Source of the DNA: Chara braunii
Lineage: Eukaryota; Streptophyta; Charophyceae; Charales; Characeae
DNA length: 58,072 nt
Reading direction: 5' to 3'
Assembly: GCA_003427395.1 (NCBI GenBank)
Contig: BFEA01000671.1
Location: 84,558 to 142,629, forward strand
The notes beneath the pieces are model-generated. The model worked only from the letters and a program-made list of their open reading frames with translations. It had not been told where the DNA came from and made no database searches. The position numbers were made by a program, and so were the translations under genes. Shown here one piece after another: positions 1 to 10,119 of the stretch (positions within the stretch are counted from its first letter, which is position 1; each line of letters opens with the position of its first letter).

Positions 1-70
<70 letters not shown>
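1..70. repeat. (GA)n microsatellite
   Basis: Uninterrupted GA dinucleotide run reaching the left edge of the window, so its full length is unknown. Confidence 0.98.
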
Positions 71-73
<3 letters not shown>

Positions 74-350
74 GATACAAGATTGTTGTGCGATCCAAGG
101 AAGGAAGCGACGGCCATATCTGTCGAGCTCAGACATCGAGAAAGAAGACAGAGAGGAGGAAGACGACCTCAAAGAGGAGAGGGAAGAAAGACATAGCCGA
201 GGTGGAGGAGGAAGGAGAGACAAAGAAGGGAGAAAGAGAAACAATACCTGGGGGTGAAGAAGATAGAGACGAGTGATGAGAAAGAAGCCATAGCCGAGGG
301 TGAAGGAGGAGGAAGAAAAAGGAAGGCAAAGGGAAGTGGAAGAGAGAGGG
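71..350. other. purine-rich degenerate tract, no gene
   Basis: Strongly G/A-biased on the plus strand (GAGGAGGAAG-type words). It looks like decay of the adjoining GA repeat. Open frames here are low-complexity Arg/Glu/Lys or, on the other strand, Ser/Leu strings and are not credible proteins. Confidence 0.6.
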
Positions 351-364
351 TTGGCAGCCATAGC

Positions 365-605
365 CAACGCTGACCGAGGTACTCACCGACGTTGACCAGC
401 TGATTGTCAACATTGACCAGGTGGTTTTTCAGCGTTGACCGAGGTGCATGCTGGCATTGACCAAGGAGTTGAGCAAAGTGTTGACCAGCGTTGACCAAGG
501 CGTTGACCGAAGTGCTGACCAGTGTTGACCAAGGAGTTGATCGGGATGTTGACTAGAGTTGACTGAGCTGTTGACCAGGGCTGTTGACCACGAAGTTTGA
601 CCAAG
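365..605 (+). repeat. degenerate tandem array of TTGAC(C) motifs
   Basis: About fifteen copies of CTGACC/TTGACC/TTGACT in the same orientation, separated by roughly 10-25 nt with recurring flanks such as GTTGACCAAGG and GTTGACCGAGG. TTGAC(C/T) is the W-box core bound by plant WRKY factors, which is established knowledge. Any regulatory role here is inference. The array lies upstream of the gag of element 1 and may be LTR (U3) sequence. Confidence 0.75.
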
Positions 606-1320
606 CTGGAATTGGTATACTCTCGCCAAGCCTTCAGCCTATCCCCTCTCCCTATGGATGTTCACATACCCCATGGTACTTGTTGAGTTAGTCTGTCTCG
701 TCTTTCTGCATTGAGTATCTTCGGTCCAGGTGATAGGAACTCTGTGTATGAGGTCATAGAGCTGCGTTGACCAAACCCACATGGGCTGAGTAGAGCCAAA
801 GGCCGTGTTTGACGGTTGACTGACCCGGAGGACAAACCCTCCCAAGGACCGGTACAGACCGGCAGGCTGCTCAGTGCGACACGATAGGCCCAAAATCTGA
901 GTTGTGGGCTGCACAACCAGTTGTCTACGTCTTGAGAGGACTTGCTGATCACGTCGTCCTATTTGCGGCGTTAAACAATTCCTGAGGAGTTATGGGGGAT
1001 CTCCTTAAATGCCTCCTGATCAGCGCTGAAGTCCTGTAGTGACAGCTTAGTAATAGGTCTAGGCTAGAGACCCTAGTTGACAGGGTCCTGAACCAGAGAG
1101 AAAGCCAAGTGGGATTGACCGCATGTGTGTGCAGGGCATCTGGGTCTGGTTTGTGAAGGACAGTGGTGGCGAAAGTTTCCGTCGATCGTGGTAACTTGGC
1201 TGGATCGAAGGGTAAGGCTTTGTGATCCTTAGAAAGTCAATCGGTCAGATAAGTTAGTAAGGGGGTGGAAGTCTAAGTGGTGAGGAGTGGGAACTATCAC
1301 CCAGTTGTACATCTATCACC
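606..1320 (+). other. probable LTR/5' leader of Ty3 element 1
   Basis: No open frame of note. It lies directly 5' of the gag start and carries more scattered TTGACC/TTGACT. I could not find a clear primer-binding site or TG...CA LTR ends, so the LTR boundary is not placed. Confidence 0.35.
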
Positions 1321-3255
1321 ATGGTGGACACACGTAGTGGTATGAGCACCACTCCGTATACGAAAGATCAGGAGGAGAGTGTCGCCGCCATATTGAAAGA
1401 AAGGAAGGAGAAGGAGGCCAAGAAGCAGGCCCTGTTGGAAGCGCAGGCGGCGAAGAAGAAGCTTGAGGAAGAGATGGAGAGGTTGAAGAGAGGAGGAGGA
1501 GAAACTTAAAGAAGTAGATGAAGAAGAAGAAGAAGAAGACGAGATACCTTTGGTGAGGACTGTGAGGAGAGAGGAAAGAGGGGAATCCAGTGGGGCTAGT
1601 GAAGCGGAGAAGAAACTGGAGAAGATGGTGTCGGAGTGGGTGGCTAACTTATCCCTGGGGGAAGATGAAGAAGCGTTAATGTACATCCACCAAGACGAGA
1701 GGGATGTTGTTGTGGCAGAGATAAAGGCCCCGACTGACGCATTAGAGCAACAGGCCCTGGAAGAGGAGAAAATAATGGAGTGGAAATTTTGATTGAGGAG
1801 GCAGAGAAGGAGGCGAATAGCGGTGGCCACTGAGTTAGAGAAAGAGTTGGCTGGCGTAGCAGAACAACATACTAATGCGCTGACACAAGGGGACTTGCAG
1901 AGCAAGGTGGATGCTATTGCAAAAAGTGTAGATGTACTCGTTCGCGTCCAACAGGAACAAATGCATTTCTCAAGGGGCCATGACATAGCCCTACAACCCA
2001 TCCGAGTAGGCTTTAGAGACTTTGCCCCTGATATGATGATGCGGATGGGCTCTGAGATGCAGGCCCGTATGAAGAACACACAACAATTCTGTGTTGGTGC
2101 AGTAGAGGGTGCCAAGCTTGCAGTCCCAAAGGAGGAGGAGGTACGCCCGCGTAGGGAACGATTAAAAGTAAAGTTTCTTGATGCCTACAGTGGGAAACAG
2201 GGGGAAGATTTTGATAATTGGGAAGCAAATATAAATTCCTACGTGCACCTCCAGGATATCGTCCCTGAGGAGCAGGTTCTCGTCGCATTCCACGCCCTTG
2301 GAGACGAAGCATCTAGCTTCGCTAGGTCTTTAGCCCGCGCCGCCAAATGTGACAATGACATGGTGGCGTATTCCACCATCTTTCCTAAAGTTACTTTGCG
2401 AACGTTTCGCGGATGTAACTATGGGAATCAAAGTCTTAGACAAGCTCTAGACAATCCACACACGTTAGTGGAAGAGTGCAAGGGCACTCAAGGGAGCCAT
2501 GGATGAGCTTGTCGCGGTTCCAAACCATGGGGTCACTGAGCCACAGTTGCTTCAGTTATTCTATCAATGCGATGCTCGAGAGTTTGCACGGGCACTTCGA
2601 TGACAAGTCGAGAGGAAAATTGATGACGTATGATAGGTTGAGTCGCGATGTCGTGGCTTATGAGGCCCAATACACGACGATCACTGCCTTTTGGCACAAA
2701 GATTTTGACAAGGGTAAGAAGTGGAAGGGCGAGACTATTTCAGGGCAGGTTAAGAAGTGGAAGGGCCAGACTATTTCAGGGCAGGTTAAGGGGAAAGACA
2801 ACCTGATTATGACATTGGATGGAGGAATGGAGGAGATCCTGTATAGTGAGATTGAGTGGGGCCTCAAGGAGGAAGACAGTGGTGTGGGTCAGGGGAGGTC
2901 CTTTGTTGCTGTCGCGGCTGGAGAGAGGCTGCAAGGAAGAGGAGGAGGTCGGGGCCAAGGGTGTCGGGCCTCGGGTGGTCGAGGACAGGATGATTAGGGG
3001 GTTGGCGGCAGGGGACACCGCCAAGAGGGAGGCAGGGGTCAAGGTCCCCCGCAAAACCGTCTGCGTTCCAATCGGTCACCTTACAGGAGGGGTGGATGGC
3101 ACCCTGGCTTGCCTCAGGGCAGGCCTTGGGAAGATTCAGGCCTCGATCAAAAAGTTTGGCAGAGGAGGATAAACCAGGATCAGTGCATTTATTGCGGTGA
3201 TCCAGGCCATATTATTAAATACTGCCCCAAATACAGAGAGGCCTGGTTTGTTGCA
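1321..3255 (+). pseudogene. gag of element 1 (broken)
   Basis: Starts with the peptide MVDTRSG at 1321, followed by a Lys/Glu/Ala-rich coiled-coil-like stretch and a stop after about 62 residues. The protein then continues in other frames at about 1550-1792, 1793-2506 and 2476-2997. A capsid-like region lies near 2160-2400 (KVKFLDAYSGKQGEDFDNW and following). An Arg/Gly-rich region precedes a CCHC zinc knuckle of spacing C-X2-C-X4-H-X4-C at 3184-3225 (CIYCGDPGHIIKYC), the nucleic-acid-binding motif of nucleocapsid. Gag would form the virus-like particle that packages element RNA. At least three frameshifts make this copy non-functional. The start was chosen because MVDTRSG-like openings recur in plant Ty3 gag proteins. 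Confidence 0.82.
2716..2787 (+). repeat. 36-bp tandem duplication inside gag
   Basis: Two adjacent 36-bp copies (2716-2751 and 2752-2787) starting AAGAAGTGGAAGGGC, differing at one base. The length is a multiple of three, so the frame is kept. Confidence 0.9.
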
Positions 3256-3356
3256 TAGGCCGCAAAAGGCAACCGCTGGTAGGGGCCGCAACTTCCCTTA
3301 CCCCTAGACCATGTGGAAAAGAGTGCGCGCACCATAGAGAAACTCGCAACCCACAT

Positions 3357-4187
3357 GTGTCTATGGCAGAGGTTGCTGGTCAGTGCCTAGAAAGCTGTCC
3401 AGAGATTGCTTGCGTTAGGGTCTCTTTAGACACTTCCCTCACAGGCGTGCCAAAAGAGTTGAAGGAGAGGATGTCTGCCTGGGCCAAGATGAAGAAGAAT
3501 GGAAAGGAACAACTAGTATTGGTAGATGTAGAGATTTTTAGAGGCAGAGTTGGGGCCCTTATAGATAGTGGGGCTGCCTGTAGTTATAATAGTCACAAAG
3601 CACTACAAAAGTTGAGGCTGAACTTGAAGGTCCAAAAGCTAGAGGAACTTATAGTCAGCATCCTCGCAGATAAACGCACGATGCGAGTTGAGGATTATGT
3701 CGAGGTAGTCCAGGCTTGTTTCCGCCTAGAGAAAGATAGGAAGGTTGAGAGAGTTCTCCATTCCCTGACTCTCCTCGTAGAAGACCACCTCCCGCTTGAT
3801 ATAGTCATAGGAATGGACTGGGGAGAGGCAGCAGGGGCCACACTCCACTTAAGAGAGCACGAGTGTAGGCTCCCTAGCCCGTCAAGTGGAGTTAAGATTG
3901 CACGCCTTTTTCATGTGTCAGGGGTCAACCCCTTAGCACACTGCTGTCTCAGCGCTCCTGCATTCGCAAAATTAGTAAAGGAGCAGTTGGAAGAACAGGT
4001 TTTCGTTGCCTATGTTAGGCCAGTCACTGAGCCTAGGTCCAAAGAGCCCATAGACCCTCGTATTGCCAAGCTAGTGGAGGAGTATGCAGATCTGTCTGAG
4101 CCGCCTACAGGAGTAGTACAACGGCCGATCCAGCATCGCATTGAGATAGAGTCTGGTAGTAGAACTCCTAAAGGAGCAGTGTATTGA
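3357..4187 (+). pseudogene. retroviral-type aspartic protease and linker, element 1
   Basis: A 276-codon open frame. The active-site motif ALIDSGAACSY (Asp at residue 70, DSG at 3564-3572) is intact. The typical end of Ty3 protease follows at about residue 150 (LPLDIVIGMDW). The remainder, with EYADLSEPPTG and HRIEIESG, is the usual linker into reverse transcriptase. The enzyme would cleave the Gag-Pol polyprotein in the particle. This is the least damaged protease in the window, but it is isolated from gag and RT by frame breaks. Confidence 0.88.
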
Positions 4188-4850
4188 ATGTCCCCAAGAG
4201 AGTCAGAGGAGTTACGAAAGCAGTTAGACGAGCTCCTCGAGAAGGGTTGGATTAGGCCCAGTTTGTCTCCGTTTGGAGCACCTGTTCTATTTGTTCCCAA
4301 AAAGGAGGGAGAATTAAGAATGTATATAGACTACAGGGGTCTCAACGCCATCACAGTGCAGAACGCAGAACCATTGCCTCGAATAGGTGATTTGTTGGAT
4401 CGAGTGCAGGGTTGCAGATACTTCTTTAAGATAGATTTGAAGTCACGCTATCATTAGATAGAAGTCCATCCTGATGATCAGCACAAGACGGCGTTCAGGA
4501 CCAGATACGGACACTATGAGTTTATAGTGATGCTCTTTGGATTAACCAACGCGCCAACTACGTTTCAGCGTTGTATGAATGACTTGTTCAGGTCGTGGTT
4601 AGATAGATTTGTAGTTGTATATCTAGATGATATTTTAGTGTTTAGTTAGACACTCCAGGAGTGTGAGGGCCATCTGGGGCAGTTTTTGGGGAAGCTGAGA
4701 GAAGCCAACTTCAAGATCAATGCGAAGAAGTATGAGTGGGCCATGACACAGGTTATACCTGGGCCACATCCTAGACGGAGATGGCATAAAGCCTGAGGAT
4801 AGTAAGATAGCAGCGATTAGACATTGGCCAACTCCTTGCACGCTGACAGA
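4188..4850 (+). pseudogene. reverse transcriptase, element 1 (two TAG stops, frameshift)
   Basis: RT fingers and palm are clear: [44 protein letters not shown], then [17 protein letters not shown] and the catalytic box YLDDILVFS at 4620-4646. In-frame TAG codons sit at 4455-4457, where families usually have Gln, and at 4647-4649, directly after the YLDD box. A frameshift near 4752-4758 moves the thumb start (YLGHILDGDGIKPE) to another frame. The two catalytic Asp residues of YLDD are preserved, so damage appears relatively recent. Confidence 0.9.
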
Positions 4851-5210
4851 GTTGCGGTCGTTCTTAGGATTGGCGAATTACTATAGAAAGTTCGTCAGGA
4901 ACTTCTCCACCATCGCTGCTCCCCTTCGCAGGTTGCTAAGGAAAGAGGCAATCTGGAAATGGGATAAAGACTGCACATCAGCCATGACGGAGTTAAAGCG
5001 GGCTTTGATAGAGTACCCAGATAGAGTACCCAGTCCTCAAGGTAGCCAATTCGTCTCTGCCTTTTGTTGTTACCACTGATGCAAGTCGGTATGGTATAGG
5101 TGTTGTTCTACAACAAGACGATGGTAATGGATATAAACCCGTAAAGTTCATGTCTGCTAGAATGCGTTCAAAAAAGGTAGCGACATCCACCTACGAGAGA
5201 GAACTCTACG
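4756..5210 (+). pseudogene. RT thumb/connection and truncated RNase H, element 1
   Basis: The connection is recognisable (LTELRSFLGLANYYRKFV, then LRRLLRKEAIWKWDKDC), followed after a frameshift near 5040 by the start of RNase H (FVVTTDASRYGIGVVLQQD). The frame then runs from STYERELYEE straight into IRSLILGECHDT, which belongs to the integrase N-terminus. About 0.6-0.7 kb (rest of RNase H and the IN lead-in) is therefore missing at roughly 5205, judged against the usual Ty3 layout. Confidence 0.82.
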
Positions 5211-6499
5211 AAGAGATCCGAAGTTTGATCTTAGGGGAATGCCATGATACAAGGGACATTTCGGTTGGCAGAAGACATTAGCCAACCTCACGCGCGCATA
5301 TACCTGGCTTGGTATGAAGGCCGATTGTATAAAATACGTACGCAGTTGCAAAGTCTGTCAAAGGAATGACTACCACACAAGCCCCTCTAGGTCTTCTTAG
5401 ACCCTTGCCTATCCCCGAAGGACTCGGAGATTCAATGTCTATAGATTCATGGACACTGGTGTCAAGAGTAGACATGACAAGAGCCAAGTCGTGGTCGTAG
5501 TAGATAGGTTTAGCAAGTATGCCATTTTTGTTCCTTTGCCCTCTGAGGCACGCACAGAGCTAGTGATGCAGAAGTTTTCCGACCATTGGGTCAGTGAACA
5601 TGGGCTACCGTTGTCCATAGTTAGTGACAGGGACACCCGATTCACTAGTCACAACTGGCAGGATGATAGTCTACAGATCAAAGTTGTTAATGTCATCTAG
5701 CCGTCATCCAGAGACTAATGGTCAGATTGAGCAGATGAACAAAGTCCTGTAGCGAGTTCTGAGAATGTACGTTAGGCCCGACCAACTTAACTGGGATGAG
5801 ATGCTTCCAAAGGTAGCCAGTGCTTACAACAATAGCGTGCGCTTAGCCACTTGTCGCACTCCCAACGAGCTGCATAAATCCTTTAGACCACGCAGACCGT
5901 TTGAGGGACTTTACCGGGATCAGATTCAGAGGCTACCGTCGGGTACCAGGGAATTTGCGATACAGCACGAGAAAGAGATTACTACAGTAGTTGAGAACCT
6001 CAGGAAGGCCCAGCACAGGATGATAGAACAAGCCAACAGGCACCGTCGCCCTTCACAGTTCCGAGTACGCGACTTCGTCTGGGTTAAGTCAAAGGAGTTT
6101 TCTGTTGAGGAAAATATCTCGCAGAAGTTACTGCCTGCATACCGAGGACCGTGGCCAGTCTTAGAAGTTAAGTGCAGAGAGGATGGACCGTCCTACACCG
6201 TTGAATTTCCAGCACACCTCCACACCTACCCAGTTTTCCACGCGTCAAAGTTGTTGCCCTGTACCACAAGCCAACACTTTCCATCACGAAGATCCATGAT
6301 CCCTCCGGACATGGATGAAAGCTACGACATTGACGGCATAGTGGGTGAAGATGTGTTCAGAATAGGAGGTAGAGGTCGTCCACATAAACAATATAAAGTT
6401 AGATTCTCTTACCAAGAACCGGAAGACGACCGCTGGTTCACCAAAGCAGAACTTCTAGAACCAGCTCGACGTAGTCCGAGCCTACGAGAAAGACCGTAA
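5211..6499 (+). pseudogene. integrase with chromodomain-like tail, element 1
   Basis: HHCC zinc region: GECHDT...SVGRRH and later SCKVCQRND, in shifted frames. Core D,D,E: VVVVVDRFSKY, IVSDRDTRFT and HPETNGQIEQMN with the Glu codon at 5729-5731. An in-frame TAG at 5750-5752 follows. From 5765 to 6499 the C-terminal part is open: MYVRPDQLNWDEML, then the DNA-binding GPWPVLEV region and YPVFHASKLL. The tail from about residue 180 (YDIDGIVGEDVF...QYKVRF...DDRWFTKAELLE) resembles the chromodomain of chromoviruses, thought to guide insertion to marked chromatin. Frameshifts near 5390 and 5690 inactivate it. Confidence 0.88.
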
Positions 6500-6602
6500 A
6501 GCTAAAGGCCCTGCCTTGGACGCAAGTATTCTCGGAGGACCTCGAATTTAGGCTGGCGGGAGTGAATTATGGATAATTAGTACGAACCTTATCCTCGAAT
6601 CA

Positions 6603-6816
6603 CACTTATTGCAACTAATCTATACCCGCCTATTACTAGAATAGGTATTAGCACCCGTTTCCAGTTGTTATCTCGCACCCAAGGGCAAGTCCTTACACGT
6701 TACTCACCCGTCCGCTATTGAATATATTGATTGAAACCAATCAATATATTTCGTTCGACTTGCATTTGTTAACCATGCCGCCAGCGTTCATCTTGAGCCA
6801 GGATCAAACACTCCAT
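6603..6816 (-). rRNA. rrn16: 5' fragment of plastid-type 16S rRNA gene
   Basis: Read on the minus strand from 6816, it opens ATGGAGTGTTTGATCCTGG (the universal bacterial/plastid 16S start) and continues with GAACGCTGGCGGCATG, ATGCAAGTCGAACG, GCGGACGGGTGAGTAACG and AACAACTGGAAACGGGTGC. These are the conserved landmarks of the first ~200 nt of 16S in the right order. GGCGGCATG and the ATGGAG lead fit plastid rather than plant mitochondrial 18S. The variable hairpin (6715-6750 region) is AT-rich. Similarity may extend weakly to about 6555. It is cut off at both ends by retrotransposon sequence, so it is an organelle-derived insertion and not a working gene. Confidence 0.88.
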
Positions 6817-6844
6817 TAGATCCAAAGTTCAAAAGAGGGATCTA

Positions 6845-7360
6845 GAGAGAGCTAGAACTAACGTGTTCAAAGCCCAGAAGAGGATGATCGAACATGCTAA
6901 TAAGCATCGTTCTCCCTCTACTATTCGGCCAGGTCACTGTGTCTGGGTGAAAAGATCTGAACTAACTGATGAACAAGATATATCAAGGAAGTTGTTGTCT
7001 GTTTAATACGGCCCTGGTAGGTACTTGGTACTGTGGGGGCAGATCCATTTGGACCTTCCTATGTGCTTGCTGTACCCCCTCATATTAGGACGTATCCGGT
7101 CCTCCAGGCCTCAAAATTGCTGCCTTTCACTCCTGCTGATGCATTTCCTGATAGGCCACTGTAGTTTGGACCTCCTATCCTTGGAAAGGGATATGAAGTT
7201 GAGAGCATAGAGGATCAGTGGGGCACAGGCCCCAACTATGAATACCTTGTGACGTTCATCTTCCAACCTCATACAGAGGACCGTTGGTTCACAAGGAAGG
7301 AACTTCTCAAGTCAGCAAATTCAGTCGTGCGGTTCCACGAGGCTGCAAAAAAGGGGCAGT
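6845..7360 (+). pseudogene. integrase C-terminus of a second Ty3 copy
   Basis: In changing frames it reads RMIEHANKHRSPST, CVWVKRSELTDEQDISRKLL, DPFGPSYVLAVPPHIRTYP, VLQASKLLPFTP and, at the end, EVESIEDQWG...YEYLVTFIFQP...DRWFTRKELL. This is the same C-terminal/chromodomain-like architecture as element 1, but the sequence is clearly different. At least two frameshifts and several stops are present. It starts about 30 bp after the 16S fragment. Confidence 0.8.
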
Positions 7361-7519
7361 TGCGCAGATGGTCTCCTCATGGACACCTAGCTCGGGGTCC
7401 TTGCTCTCCGGGAGGGTAGGAATGCAACGAGTTGTCGTTTCTCACGTGACGTGTACACTAATTTTGTTATCTGATTCCCAATCTTGAGTGCTCAGGGACT
7501 TGATCATGTGACCTGTAAT

Positions 7520-7942
7520 GTGTTTGCTGTGTTTGTTTGTTTTGAGCCTTGTTGGGCTCGATCCCGGATCTGACTGTGGTAGCCTCTGTTGGCTGGTCTT
7601 AGGCCCTTTGGCCTTTTTGTTTTGTCTTTTCTGCATTCGTTTTCAGCAGGCACGTAGGCTTTCCGGTTAGGCTAAGCTTCGGTCTAGATTTGTGCAGGCT
7701 GTAGGACTTCAGGGGTTGTAGGTCTTGTTTGTTGTGTTTGTTAGTTTTCAGCATTGTTGGGCTTGATCCGTAGATCTGACTGTAGCAGGCTCTGTTGGCT
7801 GGTCTTAGGCCCTTCGGCCTTTTTGTTTTGTCTTTTCTGCATTCATTTTCAGCAGGCACGTAGGCTTTCCTGTTAGGCCGGGCTTCAGTCTAGATTTGTG
7901 CAGGCTGTAGGACATCAGGGGTCGTAGGTCTTGGTGACTTCG
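7520..7942 (+). repeat. tandem direct repeat, two ~212-bp units
   Basis: Unit 1 (about 7520-7730) and unit 2 (about 7730-7942) share long blocks such as GGCCTTTTTGTTTTGTCTTT and GCAGGCACGTAGGCTTTCC with few differences. Minus-strand open frames across it merely repeat the same peptide and are not taken as genes. Confidence 0.85.
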
Positions 7943-9190
7943 GGAGGCTCTAGAGGGAAAAGCAGAAGTAGGGGAGAGTCGAAGGGGAACGGGTTCTTTG
8001 GGAGTTCTTCTCATTTTTTGGTGGACGTCGATGTTGGGGGAACGGTGTGTTATTTTGGAGCAGCGCTATTCTGCAAGACTGGCTGGCTTTCTTGTTCCTA
8101 GCCCATGGGCAGCCATAGCTGGGACTTGCCCAGCACTCTGAAGACAGCGCAGGGGTTTAGTTTTCTCCTAGCGCTGCATACCTCTTCATTGGACAACTGT
8201 TCGTGGGGTTGAAGGACAGCCGCTTCCTTCATTGGCCTGCTTGCTGGGTGGGGGCTACCACCTCGAGGTAGTCATCATCTTCTTCATCGAAGTTCATCTC
8301 CTTCTTCACGGTGGTCTGTGGCGCTGTACTTAATATCTGGCCTTGCCAGATCAGCGCCTGGATTCGCAGGCTCATGCCATGATTGGATGCTGCTTGTTGA
8401 TGTGCTGTCATCGTGCGTGTCGGATGTCAGTGGATGAAGGGGAAGTTTCAGTGAAGATTCATTGAAGGCTTGTTGGGTTTGATTGTAGGAGGAACTAAAT
8501 ATGTGGTTGAGATTCTTCAGATGCTCTTCGATTGAGATGGGAGGAGAGCAGGGGGGATCAATGCATGGAAAATGAGTGATAGCAAATTCCAGAAACCAAG
8601 CAGCATCATACACATGAAACCAGATAGTCGTGACCTCGAACCAAAAGCAGAATTGCAACTCGAGTTCCACCGAATAAGATCACAGCAAGAGCTCACAAGT
8701 GACAATGTTGGAATAGTCTCATCGTCATCAACAAAGAACCAATGTCGATTTCCTATCTGGCGCTCAGCGCCCGGACTACGAATGGCAGATCCTATCTAGC
8801 CTATCTACAATGCCGCTGATGACGTCAACAACTTCCCGAAGTACGAGCAGATCTCGGCCAATGCCGTTCGCCTCAAGCACCAGGTATGTCTCGCATCACT
8901 CACAACCTCGATCCCACACACACAGATGCCACGTGAACCCAAGGACCACCATGCGCCCTATCCAGCACCTCGCAGGCCAGCTCGGCTATGGCTGCCTGCA
9001 CATCCCTTGCTCGCCCGTGAGTGCGTGGGCGGTTGCCTGCCAGTAGAGCAGCAGCGCTTGCGCAGCATGTAGCAAGTGCCCGAATGCCAAATGCGGAGGC
9101 ACGCACTTTCCTATATGGAAGTGGCTTGTCCGTTGTGTGTGGCCTGGCTGCGCTGGGCCCCTGCCCAGAAGCTTCCAGTAGTCCCCACGT
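7943..9190. other. no recognisable gene; one possible exon-like stretch
   Basis: No repeat family or domain recognised. Minus-strand frames at 8229-8411 and 8284-8670 have no motif. The piece 8798-8881 reads like protein in one plus frame and is listed separately. Confidence 0.4.
8798..8881 (+). other. possible captured or relic exon (28 codons)
   Basis: After a TCTAG acceptor-like site at about 8793-8797, one frame reads NNFPKYEQISANAVRLKHQ near its end and stops exactly at CAG|GTATGT, a good plant-type donor. The codons have G/C-biased third positions, unlike the flanks. I do not recognise the protein. It may be chance. Confidence 0.22.
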
Positions 9191-9194
9191 GGCT

Positions 9195-9307
9195 GAGTGG
9201 TTACCCGTGTTCAACTGTTCACAGCTCCGGTTTAGGGAGTCAAGCCCCGGTCTAGGGAGTCAAGCCCAGGGCCTAGAGTGGTTACCCGTGTTCAACTGTT
9301 CACAGCT
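9195..9307 (+). repeat. 32-bp exact direct repeat, 81-bp spacing
   Basis: GAGTGGTTACCCGTGTTCAA and the next 12 bases occur identically at 9195-9226 and 9276-9307. Between them CAAGCCC..GGTCTAGGGAGT is also partly duplicated. The plus-strand frame across the area is an artefact of this repetition. Confidence 0.9.
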
Positions 9308-9579
9308 TGTATTCGGCCAGTGTTGCGTATCTGGCCCAGGGCCTGCCTCGGTTACATTTGAAAAAGGCAGCCAGGGCCTGGGCGCTCTCAACCAACTGGC
9401 GCTGCGCAACTACCTGAATTCCCCCAGTTGCGTGGTAGCCAAAAATAGGCCTCTTGTCCTTGGTCGGGCCTGCCTTCACTTACGGCGGCTGACACTGTTG
9501 CAAACAGGGCCCAATAGGGCTTACTGAGGCCTTGCGCCTCGCATTCCCTCCTCCATACTTCGCTAGTCCTCTGAGAAGT

Positions 9580-10110
9580 TCATTCAATGTAGCGCTTTCC
9601 TTTCTGCATCAACGTCTCATAGTGGGCGACAACCTGTGGAACGGTCTGCATCAGCTCCTCCCGTGTAAACCATCTATCCTCCTTTGGATCAGTGTGATGT
9701 CTGAGCCGAACGCGATACTGCAACTTCGGCTTCAAAGGACGACCCCTGCCTGTCGGTTTTGGAATTGGCTTTTCCCTATGGTCCATGATGTCATCGATGT
9801 CGACCTCTCCGTCCATGGTTGGGGGCAGCATTGAGTGAGGAGAAGGAAACTGATCAGTTTCCTTGAAAGGTGCGAGCTTGGAGGTGTGAAAGATAGGGTA
9901 AGCGTGTAGGTAACCAGGGATGTGAAGTACATACGACGCCCCATCCGGATCATTCCCGACAATATCTAGAACCTCCCAAGGACCAAAGTATTGTGGCATG
10001 AGCTTACGGGAAATACCGTGCTCCTGCCCCAGTTCAGAGGACTTTACCCAGATTCTATCCCCTATCTGGAATGTTGATGGACGGCGGTGTTTGTTTTCGG
10101 ATTCTATCAT
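9580..10110 (-). pseudogene. integrase C-terminus with chromodomain-like tail, element 2
   Basis: A 176-codon open frame. Residues 1-60 carry the DNA-binding C-terminal domain (NKHRRPSTFQIGDRIWVKSS, FGPWEVLDIV); about 65-90 reads SYVLHIPGYLHAYPIFHTSK. The tail (VDIDDIMDHREK, then QYRVRLRHHTDPKEDRWFT) matches the chromodomain-like end of element 1 in position and pattern. It is open throughout but detached from the core by stops upstream. Confidence 0.88.
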
Positions 10111-10119
10111 TACCGCCTA

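Larger units (their letters stand above)
1321..6499 (+). mobile_element. Ty3/gypsy retrotransposon (element 1), decayed
   Basis: Modules run gag - protease - reverse transcriptase - RNase H - integrase - chromodomain-like tail, the Ty3/gypsy (Metaviridae) order, all on the plus strand. The reading frame changes repeatedly and in-frame TAG codons occur in RT and IN. Most of RNase H is missing by internal deletion near 5205. No 3' LTR was recognised: the sequence after the integrase stop runs into a 16S rRNA fragment. This copy is not autonomous. Confidence 0.9.

Noticed and set aside
1297-2115. 272-codon minus-strand frame opposite gag
   Set aside because: Ser/Leu-rich antisense shadow of the Lys/Glu-rich gag; no motif of its own.
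6603-6816. Plant mitochondrial 18S rRNA origin for the rRNA fragment
   Set aside because: Landmarks GGCGGCATG and the ATGGAG lead fit plastid 16S. The mitochondrial gene has a different sequence after the TGATCCTGGCTCA start. Bacterial contamination is not excluded but is less likely, given retrotransposon sequence on both sides.
7442-8014. Three related minus-strand proteins
   Set aside because: Their similarity comes from the 212-bp tandem repeat; frames contain no start context or domain.
9021-9527. 168-codon plus-strand frame
   Set aside because: It is built on the 32-bp direct repeat and G/C-rich words, has an antisense frame of similar length and no domain.
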